Shown here in pieces: positions 16,492 to 23,961 of a DNA stretch of 39,034 nucleotides. The notes under the pieces are model-generated. The model did not search any database, had not been told where the DNA came from, and saw only the letters and a list, made by a program, of their open reading frames with translations. The DNA comes from an uncultured Campylobacter sp. (GTDB lineage Bacteria; Campylobacterota; Campylobacteria; Campylobacterales; Campylobacteraceae), in contig NZ_CALIMS010000039.1 of assembly GCF_938045345.1 (NCBI RefSeq), forward strand, positions 1 through 39,034, read 5' to 3'. Numbering within the stretch: the stretch's first letter is position 1; every line of letters begins with the position of its first letter. Position numbers and translations under genes: made by a program.

Positions 16492-17696
16492 TGCTGATCG
16501 TTCAAAAATACGGCGGTACGAGCGTCGGCACGCTAGAGCGGATCGAGGCGGTCGCGCAGCGCGTGATAAAGACTAAAAACGAAGGACACGATGTCGCGGT
16601 AATCGTCTCTGCGATGAGCGGCGTTACCAATCAGCTCATCGAGCAGGCGGAATTTTTTACTAAAACTCCCGTAGGCAGAGAGATGGATGTGCTGCTAAGC
16701 TCGGGCGAGCGCGTCACGAGCGCACTTTTAGCTATCGCGCTAAACGCCAAGGGCTATGCTGCGATCGCATTTAGCGGGCGTGGTGCGGGCATCGTGACGG
16801 ATAATTTTCACACCAAAGCTCGCATCGTCTCGATCGATCCAAAAAGCATGCAAGAGGCGCTAAAGCAGGGCAAAATCGTCGTCGTCGCGGGCTTTCAAGG
16901 TATCAGCACCGCAGGCGAAGTAACTACGCTCGGGCGAGGCGGAAGCGATCTTAGCGCAGTCGCCGTCGCAGGAGCGCTGAATGCCGATCTGTGCGAAATT
17001 TACACCGATGTAGACGGCGTATATACGACCGATCCGCGCATCGAGCCCAAAGCCAAGAAGCTTGATCGCATCAGCTACGACGAGATGCTTGAGCTTGCGA
17101 GCTTGGGGGCGAAGGTTTTGCAAAATCGAAGCGTTGAGCTTGCGAAGAAATTAAACGTAAATTTGGTGACGCGAAGCAGTTTTAACGATCATGAAGGAAC
17201 ACTCATAACAGGAGAAGAAAAGATGGAAGATGCGGTAATTAGCGGCATTGCACTGGATAAAAATCAAGCAAGAATTACGATTAGAAACGTAGAGGATCGC
17301 CCCGGCGTCGCGGCTGAAATTTTCTCCGCGCTTGCAAGCAAGGAGATCAACGTCGATATGATCGTGCAAAATATCGGACGAAACGGCGAGACGAATTTGG
17401 GCTTTACCGTGCCGCAAAACGAGCTAGAGACGGCCTATAGGGTAATGAAAGAGGTAAATCCAAATCCGAATTCCATCATCGAATCGGACGCCGATATCGT
17501 AAAGGTTTCTTTGGTAGGCGTGGGTATGAAAAGCCACAGCGGCATAGCCAGCAAGGCGTTTAAGACGCTTGCGGACGAAGGGATAAATATCCAGATGATC
17601 TCCACGAGCGAGATTAAAATTTCGATGATCGTAGAGGCTAAATACGGCGAGCTCGCCGTGCGCGCGCTGCATAAAGCCTACGATTTGGATAAATAA
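16491..17696 (+). CDS. lysC: Aspartate kinase
   Basis: Aspartokinase phosphorylates aspartate, the first step toward lysine, threonine, methionine and diaminopimelate. Residues 1-240 are the kinase domain: KYGGTSVGTLERI, VVSAMSGVTNQLI-like VIVSAMSGVTNQLI, TLGRGGSDLSAVAVAGAL and YTDVDGVYTTDPRI. Residues 260-400 hold two ACT domains (RPGVAAEIFSAL and GMKSHSGIASKAFKTLADEG) that bind feedback inhibitors. Length 401 fits the monofunctional type. Inside the gene, AGGAG at 17210 stands eight bases before an in-frame ATG at 17223, placed at the domain boundary, as in species that make a separate regulatory beta subunit. The stop is TAATG, overlapping hobA. Confidence 0.96.
   Translation: MLIVQKYGGTSVGTLERIEAVAQRVIKTKNEGHDVAVIVSAMSGVTNQLIEQAEFFTKTPVGREMDVLLSSGERVTSALLAIALNAKGYAAIAFSGRGAGIVTDNFHTKARIVSIDPKSMQEALKQGKIVVVAGFQGISTAGEVTTLGRGGSDLSAVAVAGALNADLCEIYTDVDGVYTTDPRIEPKAKKLDRISYDEMLELASLGAKVLQNRSVELAKKLNVNLVTRSSFNDHEGTLITGEEKMEDAVISGIALDKNQARITIRNVEDRPGVAAEIFSALASKEINVDMIVQNIGRNGETNLGFTVPQNELETAYRVMKEVNPNPNSIIESDADIVKVSLVGVGMKSHSGIASKAFKTLADEGINIQMISTSEIKISMIVEAKYGELAVRALHKAYDLDK
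17210..17225 (+). promoter_or_regulatory. Possible internal ribosome site and start for a LysC beta subunit
   Basis: AGGAG, an 8-base spacer and an ATG in frame with lysC (codon 245) would yield a 157-residue product with only the ACT domains. Bacillus and Corynebacterium aspartokinases make such a beta subunit from an internal start. Seen in sequence; use is inferred. Confidence 0.4.
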
Positions 17697-18229
17697 TGCA
17701 GGATCTGCACACTTGGAGCGTTACGGCGATGCGCTCCGAGCCTGGACTTGAGTGGCTTGAGGATCGCAAGGAGGACTGGACTCCGCTTTTGGCTTCAAAG
17801 CTCAAATTCCTCCACGACGGCTTTGCTTTCATCGTCATCTGCGACGATGAGCGAAGCTGGTTTAGCGAATACATCATCAAAAAGATCAACTCCTCTACCA
17901 ACTCACGCCCGCTGCTACCGTTTTTTTCGCTGCGCTCGCTTTATCGCGGCGGCGTAAATAGCCTAGAGGACGCGCTGCTGCTAAACGATATGCTAAGCCT
18001 TGCGTTTGCCAACGGCTTTATATATTTTTACATCGGCAACGGCAACCATCCGCTAGCCAAGATCGCCAAAAGCCACGAGGATAGCTATCTGTGGCTCATC
18101 GACGAGAGGCTGCAAAACAGCTTCTATATGAGCGAGAGCGATCCGAGCCTGGATCTCAAACTTATCCAGCTTTTTAAAATTTTAGACAAAAGCATCGACG
18201 CCGTGCTTTTTGACGAAGTGGTGCTTTGA
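17696..18229 (+). CDS. hobA: DnaA-binding initiation protein HobA
   Basis: HobA is the epsilonproteobacterial functional counterpart of DiaA. It binds DnaA as a tetramer and promotes assembly of the initiation complex at oriC. The 177-residue protein starts MQDLHTWSVTAMRSEPGLEW, with WLEDRKEDWTPLLASKLKFL, CDDERSWFSEYI and the PLLPFFSLRSL segment expected for the family's SIS-like fold. It overlaps lysC upstream and holB downstream. The lysC-hobA-holB-folP order is that of Campylobacter jejuni and is strong support. Confidence 0.93.
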   Translation: MQDLHTWSVTAMRSEPGLEWLEDRKEDWTPLLASKLKFLHDGFAFIVICDDERSWFSEYIIKKINSSTNSRPLLPFFSLRSLYRGGVNSLEDALLLNDMLSLAFANGFIYFYIGNGNHPLAKIAKSHEDSYLWLIDERLQNSFYMSESDPSLDLKLIQLFKILDKSIDAVLFDEVVL

Positions 18230-18846
18230 AAATCATAAATCAGATCATTTTAACGGGCGATTATGAGGGCTTTAAAGATAAAATTTTAGCCGAAATTCCG
18301 CGCAAAAATTTAAGGTTTTTCGAAAGCATCGAGCTTAAGATCGACGAGGCGCGAAAGATTATAGACGAAGCCTATGTCGCCGAGCGTGAGGATAAGATCA
18401 TCGTCATCGCCGCTACGAAATTCGGCGAGGAGGCGCAAAACGCCCTGCTTAAAATTTTAGAGGAGCCGCCTAAAAATACGGTATTTTTCCTGATCACCCC
18501 TTTTATCAACGCCCTGCTGCCTACCATCCGCTCGCGCCTGATCGTGCAAAATCTCTGCGTGCGAAAGCCGAGATACCGCACCGGGCTAAGCTTAGCCAGA
18601 CTTAGCCTAAAGGAAGCGGTGGAGTTTATCGACGCACAGATTGCGCTGGAGCGCAAGGGCGAGCTGGATAAAACAGCGCTAAAAGCGCTCATCGGCGAGA
18701 TCGCGCTAGAGTGCTTCGAAGCGGGCGTCAGGCTAAGCGGCGATGAGCTGCAGCGGATTGACCGCCTAAGCTACCTCGCCGAGCACAACGCCAAAGCTCA
18801 CGCCGTGCTTACTCCGTTACTGTTAATGATAGAGGAGAAAAGATGA
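18226..18846 (+). CDS. holB: DNA polymerase III delta prime subunit
   Basis: This is the clamp-loader delta prime subunit in the short form typical of epsilonproteobacteria (206 residues; E. coli has 334). The stretch REDKIIVIAATKFGEEAQNA followed by LLKILEEPPKNTVFFLITP is the conserved AAA-type sensor region, and LLPTIRSRLIVQNL carries the arginine motif. No Walker A motif is visible, as expected for delta prime. The start is TTG at 18226, overlapping the hobA stop (TTGA). The stop overlaps the folP start (ATGA). Confidence 0.88.
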   Translation: MKIINQIILTGDYEGFKDKILAEIPRKNLRFFESIELKIDEARKIIDEAYVAEREDKIIVIAATKFGEEAQNALLKILEEPPKNTVFFLITPFINALLPTIRSRLIVQNLCVRKPRYRTGLSLARLSLKEAVEFIDAQIALERKGELDKTALKALIGEIALECFEAGVRLSGDELQRIDRLSYLAEHNAKAHAVLTPLLLMIEEKR

Positions 18847-19979
18847 AAATTTATAAAATTTCAAACGAGGCCGATTTCGCGCTGATTTGCGAGCGTATCG
18901 GCGTGCGAAATGCGGGACGGGCGATAATGCAGAAAAAATCGCGCCTAAACTTTTTCTATCTAAAAGATCTGCGAGCGCCCGCGGCGAATATTTTAAAACA
19001 AGATGCCCTTAGTATCGGCGCCGAGCTTGCATGCAACGAAGGGGTGATCCTGGGGCGCGACGATACGGACGCGGTTTTGATCGCAAATGACCGCCAGATC
19101 GAGGCTTTGGCGCAAAAGGAAGCGCTGCAGGATTTCGGGCTAAAAGAGCTCGCGAAATTTCTAAGCGAGAAATTTGCTAAGCCGCAAAGCTGCGAAATAA
19201 TGGGTGTCGTCAATATCAACTCCGATAGCTTCAACCCCGCAAGCCGTGCGGCAAGCTTAAAAGAGGCGACCAATAAGATCGAAAAGATGATCGAGCAGGG
19301 CGCCGCTATCATCGACATCGGCGGCGTGAGCTCGCGCCCGGGCAGCCAGTACTGCGGCAGGGATGAGGAGTTTGCGCGCATAAAGGATGTCGTGAGCGAA
19401 ATTTACCGCCTGCGTCTGCACGAAAAGGCTAAATTTAGCCTCGATAGCTTCGATGAGTATTGTTTAGAATTTGCGCTAGATCGGGGCTTTAGCATCATCA
19501 ACGACATTAGCGCGAACCTCGCTCTTGCCCCTCTTGCGCTTCGCTACGACGCCGCTTACGTGCTGATGCACATGCAAGGAAAGCCGCAAAATATGCAGCT
19601 TGCGCCAAAATATGACGATCTGATGGGCGAGATCGATGAGTTTTTTGCGCAGAATTTGCAGCAGCTGCAAAGCGAGGGACTTAAAAAGATTATCCTTGAC
19701 GTAGGCATCGGCTTTGGCAAGACCGCCGAGCAAAATTTGGTGCTGATTAAAAATTTGCAGCATTTTTTGCACTTCGGCTGTCCGCTGCTCGTGGGCGCGA
19801 GCAGAAAGAGCGTTATCGATTTTTACAGCCCCTCTGCGGTCGCGGATAGGCTCGCAGGCTCGCTGTATCTGCACCAAATCGCCGCTTTAAACGGCGCCGC
19901 GATCATCCGCACGCACGACGTTTTCGAGCACATTCAAATGCTAAATCTAATGCGCGCGATGGATCGGATTCTGCTATAG
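18843..19979 (+). CDS. folP: Dihydropteroate synthase
   Basis: FolP joins p-aminobenzoate to the pterin pyrophosphate in folate synthesis and is the target of sulfonamides. The catalytic domain covers residues about 115-378: GVVNINSDSFNPAS, DIGGVSSRPGSQY, INDISANLAL, LDVGIGFGKTAEQN, GASRKSVI and the terminal IRTHDV. The first 110 residues are an extra N-terminal part, also present in Campylobacter and Helicobacter enzymes, which are about 380 residues long. It is the last gene of the rppH operon; no clear terminator follows. Confidence 0.94.
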   Translation: MKIYKISNEADFALICERIGVRNAGRAIMQKKSRLNFFYLKDLRAPAANILKQDALSIGAELACNEGVILGRDDTDAVLIANDRQIEALAQKEALQDFGLKELAKFLSEKFAKPQSCEIMGVVNINSDSFNPASRAASLKEATNKIEKMIEQGAAIIDIGGVSSRPGSQYCGRDEEFARIKDVVSEIYRLRLHEKAKFSLDSFDEYCLEFALDRGFSIINDISANLALAPLALRYDAAYVLMHMQGKPQNMQLAPKYDDLMGEIDEFFAQNLQQLQSEGLKKIILDVGIGFGKTAEQNLVLIKNLQHFLHFGCPLLVGASRKSVIDFYSPSAVADRLAGSLYLHQIAALNGAAIIRTHDVFEHIQMLNLMRAMDRILL

Positions 19980-20644
19980 TAAAATTTCAAAAAACTTATC
20001 GGAATTCTGTGGAATTTTCTTGAAATTTCATGGCTTGGCAAGATTTTTATAAAACCCGCTTTTTATAGAATTTTAAAATTTGTCCGAGTCAAATCTTTAT
20101 AATTTTTATAAATTCTACCAAAGAGCATTTTGCAAAATTTCATTAGAATTCTTTCGTGCTTGGTTTTTTTCTTGGAATTTATTGCGTGTCCGCTTCTAAA
20201 ATTTTATCAAATTATGCGTTGGTGCTTAAATCTTAACAAATCTCGCGCTGAGGATTATTGTGGCCGATAAAAATTCTACGTAGCGAGCTATGTATGCGAA
20301 CAGGCACAGCGCGTGAAATTTGCAAGCGGTGTGTATATTTTATAAAAAACGCCCACGCTGATCTACATTGCAAGCGAATCACGTGCATAAACAAAATCCT
20401 AAATCGCGCCACTATAATTTGCACCGCAAGCTTGCAATTTGATCAAATTTAGCGCGTATCAGCGGAACGACAAAACCGAACGAAAAGCGTGCGGCGCGGC
20501 AAATTTTAAATTTATTTTACGCGATGGCGTAGAGTTTTAAAATTTATTTTCTGCGATGGTGCAAAATTTCAAATTCATCTGCCGCAAAAACAGAGGCCTA
20601 CCGCTTAAGTCGCAAATTTTAGTAACGGTAAAAACCGAAGCCTC
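19980..20644. other. Gene-free region with decayed and repeated sequence
   Basis: No open frame here looks coding. It is rich in AAATTT and AAAATTTT words. Two imperfect tandem copies of a 32-base unit (beginning AAATTTATTTT and containing GCGATGG) lie at about 20508-20572. At about 20590-20612 there is a near copy of the 3' end of the leftward gene that ends at 20645 (CCTACCGCTTAAGTCG against CCTACCGCTTGAAGTCG), a short duplication. Confidence 0.45.
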
Positions 20645-21703
20645 CTACCGCTTGAAGTCGTGGATTTGTATATTCGCGCCATATTTTTTGCAAAGCTGCT
20701 GCACCTTTTCTTTCAGCTTCTCCTCGTCATAGCAGATGAGATCAATGTATGTGTGCTTCTGCCCGGTTGCACCGCCGATTATCTCCAGAAACGAGCCGCA
20801 GCTCTCCAGCTCCTCGTCCTCGATCTTGTTTCGCAGATCAAAGCCCGCCTGCATGTCGCCGCCGTTACCTACGCTAAGAAAGCAAAATTTGATGCCGAGC
20901 TCGAAGGCTTCGTTATAGATGTCGCGCTTGCCGCCTAAGTACTCGCCTATGAGATTTCGCAGGCAGGTTGTACCCACGACCACGTCCTCGCGCACCTCGC
21001 TACCGCGCGGCTGCATCTCGTAGCTGAAAAAATTCTTTAGCGGCTCTCGCGAAGCTCGCTCGCCGAATTTCTCATCGATCAGATCGGCAAATTCACTTAG
21101 CGGTACGCCTTTTTCCTCGGGCCCGGCCAGCACCTCAAGCTCGCCTAGCGTATTTATGATCGCCGTTTCGCCGATCATATTGTCAAGTAGGATAAAGCTA
21201 AGGTTATAAGCCTTGCCCTCATCCTGCGCGAGCAGAGCCGCTAGGTTTTCGTTGTAAATTTTAATATCCACGTCGCTTTCGTTAAACTGCGCGTAGATCA
21301 TCGACTCCTCGGCGTTTACGTGCGTATCGTACATCTCGATCCCGCCGATACCTCGCGGCGCGCGCGGCTTTCCGAGCGTGCAGAGCATTTTGGACTCGAG
21401 CTGCCTAGGCATAGCGTTTTTGATGAAGCTTAGCCAAAATAATCGGTGTCTCATACCCTCCGGAGTTAGCACCAGATCGAGCCGCTCGCCCGCGAGCCCT
21501 GTCATAAAATAGGGCTCGGCAAGGCAGATGCGAAGCTTCTCGTCAGTCTTTTGCATCGCCTTTTCAAACTCTTCCGCCGCCAAATCGGCCTTTATCTCAT
21601 CTACCATGCCGCTAAATTCCGCCCAAAATTTATCCACTCTGCCGGCAAAGGTGCTTGGAATTTGCGCTTTTTCAGCTTTTTTTTCTGAGCTAAATAACCC
21701 CAC
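20645..21703 (-). CDS. Hypothetical cytoplasmic protein, 352 aa
   Basis: No named family is assigned. I chose the GTG at 21703 (product MGLFSSEKK...) because AAAGGAGAG lies just before it; the longer frame from 21733 has no such site. There is no signal peptide or membrane segment. The sequence is acidic with regular helices and strands. The part around FWAEFSGMVDEIKADLAAEE to LAGERLDLVLTPEGM recalls uncharacterised proteins with an N-terminal W-x-E helical pattern followed by a compact alpha/beta domain, but I cannot name the group. It is divergent from the DUF2314-ankyrin gene, with 198 bases between, and both products start MGLF, suggesting a functional pair. A GGNGG-type loop and four cysteines are present. 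Confidence 0.65.
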   Translation of the reverse strand: MGLFSSEKKAEKAQIPSTFAGRVDKFWAEFSGMVDEIKADLAAEEFEKAMQKTDEKLRICLAEPYFMTGLAGERLDLVLTPEGMRHRLFWLSFIKNAMPRQLESKMLCTLGKPRAPRGIGGIEMYDTHVNAEESMIYAQFNESDVDIKIYNENLAALLAQDEGKAYNLSFILLDNMIGETAIINTLGELEVLAGPEEKGVPLSEFADLIDEKFGERASREPLKNFFSYEMQPRGSEVREDVVVGTTCLRNLIGEYLGGKRDIYNEAFELGIKFCFLSVGNGGDMQAGFDLRNKIEDEELESCGSFLEIIGGATGQKHTYIDLICYDEEKLKEKVQQLCKKYGANIQIHDFKR

Positions 21704-21901
21704 GGTCTCTCCTTTAATTAAATTTAAACGCAATTATAGCTAATTTTTGCGCGGGTGCGGAACGCAAGCCGTAAGACTGCTCTGCTCTTCTGCGCTCCGC
21801 TATACGGCTCGCGCGGTGAAATTTTACCCGCCATTTTAATCAGGCAAATGAAAGTAAATTTAAAATACAATACGAATCTCAACTAAATTTAAGGAGGGCA
21901 A

Positions 21902-22741
21902 ATGGGACTATTTAAAAAACTATTCGGCGGCGATGACGCTGGCTCGAAAGATAGCGATAGCAAGGGCGCACAAGGCGGAAACGCCGCGAAAGAGAGCGAG
22001 CCCGTGTTTTACGCGGACGGCGAAGATGAGGCGATGCTAAAAGCATTTGAGCAGGCACGAAAGAGCTTTCGCTACTTCTGGCGCGAGCTATACTGGGAGC
22101 GCCTCCGCATCGTCCCGACACTTAGCTTTGCCTGCGTCAAAGTCGCCTTTTCGCAGGAGCTAAACGGCAACACCGAGGTCGAGCATATGTGGGTAAACGA
22201 CGTGTATTTTGACGGCGAGCGCGTTTGCGGCGTGCTCGTAAACGACCCGAACGTGCTAAGCAACGTCAAAAACGGTGAGCAAGTCTCGGTGCCGCTAGAG
22301 CAGATCAGCGACTGGATGTTTGCGATAGAGGGCAAGACCTACGGCGGCTTTAGCGTGCAGGCGATGCGCAAAGCTATGAGCCAGAGCGAGCGCGCCGAGC
22401 ACGACGAGGCGTGGGGGTTAAATTTCGGCGATCCTGACGTCGTGCTGGTGGCGTACGAACAGCAGGAACATCCGCAAAATTTAACCGAGCATCCGATGAG
22501 CGTCAATACGAAGAAGAATTTCGAGGAGCTTTTGCGTGAGTACCCGGAAGAGATCACGCGCACGGACGATGAGGGCTACACGATGCTGCACCACGAGGCA
22601 ATCGCGGGCAATCTGACGAGGCTTGAGCTTTTGCTTGCTAAGGGTGCGGATAAAAACGCTAAAAATATCCACGGCAAAACCGCGCTTGATTATGCTAGAG
22701 CGCTCGGCTGGGATCACGTCGCGGAGGCGCTTAGCGAGTAG
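21902..22741 (+). CDS. DUF2314 (YegJ-like) protein with C-terminal ankyrin repeats
   Basis: Residues about 42-190 match DUF2314: DEAMLKAFEQARKSFRYFW, EHMWVNDVYFDGERVCGVL followed by NDPNV, and QVSVPLEQISDWMFAIEG followed by GGFSVQAMR. After a linker, residues about 210-279 form roughly two ankyrin repeats (DDEGYTMLHHEAIAGNLTRL and KNIHGKTALDYARALGWDHV). The N-terminal 35 residues are a hydrophilic G/D/K/S stretch. AAGGAGG stands six bases before the ATG. DUF2314 has no established function; ankyrin repeats bind proteins. The fusion and its divergent unknown neighbour suggest a cytoplasmic protein-interaction pair. A clear terminator follows. Confidence 0.8.
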   Translation: MGLFKKLFGGDDAGSKDSDSKGAQGGNAAKESEPVFYADGEDEAMLKAFEQARKSFRYFWRELYWERLRIVPTLSFACVKVAFSQELNGNTEVEHMWVNDVYFDGERVCGVLVNDPNVLSNVKNGEQVSVPLEQISDWMFAIEGKTYGGFSVQAMRKAMSQSERAEHDEAWGLNFGDPDVVLVAYEQQEHPQNLTEHPMSVNTKKNFEELLREYPEEITRTDDEGYTMLHHEAIAGNLTRLELLLAKGADKNAKNIHGKTALDYARALGWDHVAEALSE

Positions 22742-22763
22742 ATAGCGTTTTGCAGTTATGCGG

Positions 22764-22819
22764 GCAGGCTAAATTTAGCTGTAAATTAAAATTTAGCCTG
22801 CGCCCTGTGCCTTTTTTTT
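22764..22819 (+). terminator. Rho-independent terminator of the DUF2314-ankyrin gene
   Basis: A perfect 13-bp stem (GCAGGCTAAATTT at 22764-22776 with its complement at 22789-22801) is followed by eight T residues at 22812-22819, 23 bases after the stop codon. Confidence 0.75.
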
Positions 22820-22940
22820 ACCCAAGCCAATAACCCGCAAATTCCTTTTAATCAAATTTAGGCAACATGAAGCTATTTTAAAATTTTACGAAAGCTGCAT
22901 TTTAAAATTTTTTAGTAAAATAAAACGCAAAGGAGCTAAG

Positions 22941-23168
22941 ATGGCGACGATCAATATACAGACACAAAACGATAACACCATAAAAGCTATAAAGGCTTTG
23001 CTACTACTTGATCCGACGGCGACTATAGTTTGCGACGAACCTATGCTAAGCGAATCCGATCAAAAAAAGCTCGACGAGATAATAGATCGATCGGACAAAG
23101 GCGAATTGAAGCTTTATAACGATGATGAGATAAAAGAAAGGCTAGCCGAAAAAGGGCTCGCGTGGTAA
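22941..23168 (+). CDS. Antitoxin of a RelE/ParE-type toxin-antitoxin pair (toxin decayed)
   Basis: The 75-residue acidic protein has the layout of small type II antitoxins: a compact N-terminal part (MATINIQTQNDNTIKAIKAL) and a charged C-terminal tail with YNDDEIKERLAEKG, the kind of segment that wraps round a toxin. An AAAGGAG site precedes the ATG. Its end overlaps by seven bases a GTG start that opens a recognisable but broken RelE/ParE-type frame, which is the main support for the call. With the toxin lost, the antitoxin is an orphan; it may still act on related toxins or on its own promoter. Confidence 0.65.
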   Translation: MATINIQTQNDNTIKAIKALLLLDPTATIVCDEPMLSESDQKKLDEIIDRSDKGELKLYNDDEIKERLAEKGLAW

Positions 23169-23424
23169 TTTTATACTCTGAAAATTTCGTGAGCGAACTC
23201 GAAAATATCGCCAGTTTCATAGCTTTGCACAGCGAAGCTCGGGCTGATGATTTTATGCGCGAGCTCAAAAACTAAATCGAGAAAATCCCCTTTATGCCGT
23301 ATCACTTTAGAAAAAATTTAAAACAAAACAGAAACGACGTCAGAGAGATGATCTTTTTCAGATCAAAAAGGACAGCATTATAATTCTATCCATCTTTAAA
23401 TGCAATTTGACGCGCTTTAGCTAA
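23162..23424 (+). pseudogene. RelE/ParE-family toxin, inactivated
   Basis: From a GTG overlapping the antitoxin end the frame reads VILYSENFVSELENIASFIA, then FMRELKN, a TAA, then IEKIPFMPYHFRKNLKQ and VREMIFF. This is the usual order of RelE/ParE toxins (helix 1-2, then IPxMPYxFRKSL, then the RxxI strand). After REMIFF the match jumps frame: IKKDSIIILSIFKCNL, the family's C-terminal strand, is read in another frame and a few residues (the GYxxPY part) are missing. So there are at least two lesions: a nonsense change (probably AAA to TAA) and a small frame-changing deletion. Confidence 0.7.
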
Positions 23425-23440
23425 AATTTTGATTTTACCC

Positions 23441-23545
23441 TCACGTGCACTGAAAGCGGCCGCCCAAAACCTTGCATTTCTCGCAGATCTGCACGTATAT
23501 GACCCCCTCGCCCTGCACCAGCTCGCCGAATGGGATCTGCGCTAG
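23441..23545 (-). other. Unassigned open fragment opposite the gap before the flgG relic
   Basis: On the minus strand an open stretch reads AQIPFGELVQGEGVIYVQIC then EKCKVLGGRFQCT and stops. It looks protein-like (CxxC near the end) but has no start codon of its own, and its frame runs on as an open shadow through the flgG scrap. It may be the tail of an unknown gene joined to flgG debris. Not recognised. Confidence 0.2.
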
Positions 23546-23734
23546 GTCGTGGTCGGCACGGCAGAGCTCGACAGCCACGGCACGATCAGGCAGGGATTCG
23601 TCGAGATGAGTAACGTCCGGCTGGTCGAGGATATGACCGACCTCATCACGGCTCAGCGCGCGTATGAAGCCAACTCAAAGGCGATCACGACGAGCGACGA
23701 TATGCTCTCGATCGTAAATAGCCTAAAAAGATAA
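23546..23734 (+). pseudogene. flgG: 3' fragment of flagellar rod gene flgG
   Basis: About 62 codons encode VVGTAELDSHGTIRQGFVEM, SNVRLVEDMTDLITAQRAYE and ANSKAITTSDDMLSIVNSLKR, an almost exact C-terminal FlgG signature (distal basal-body rod protein, normally about 262 residues). A TAG immediately precedes the homologous part in frame, and nothing upstream resembles FlgG. No promoter or ribosome site is evident. It is a relic of a lost flagellar gene or a translocated scrap. Confidence 0.85.
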
Positions 23735-23961
23735 CCTAAAATAGGCTAAATTTACGCCGCTGCGCCTGAAACTGCCTTGCGGATTTCGGGTTTGGCGGCT
23801 TTTTAAATTTTGCCCGCTTTTGCCGTTAGGGAGTTAAATTTGAGCGGTGATCTTATACTGCGGCTCGCGAAAGCTAAATTTGAGCAAAATTCGGGCTCAA
23901 TTTTACGAACGGCGCGGTTTTTATTTAAGGCGACTAAATTACCGCCTTTTAGCGTCCTAAC

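Noticed and set aside
20233..20452. Two overlapping 60-codon frames on opposite strands
   Set aside because: Mutual shadows without ribosome sites in a gene-free region.
19980..20644. A possible tRNA or structured RNA in the gap after folP
   Set aside because: No T-loop consensus or cloverleaf pairing could be found by eye; only AT palindromes and short repeats.
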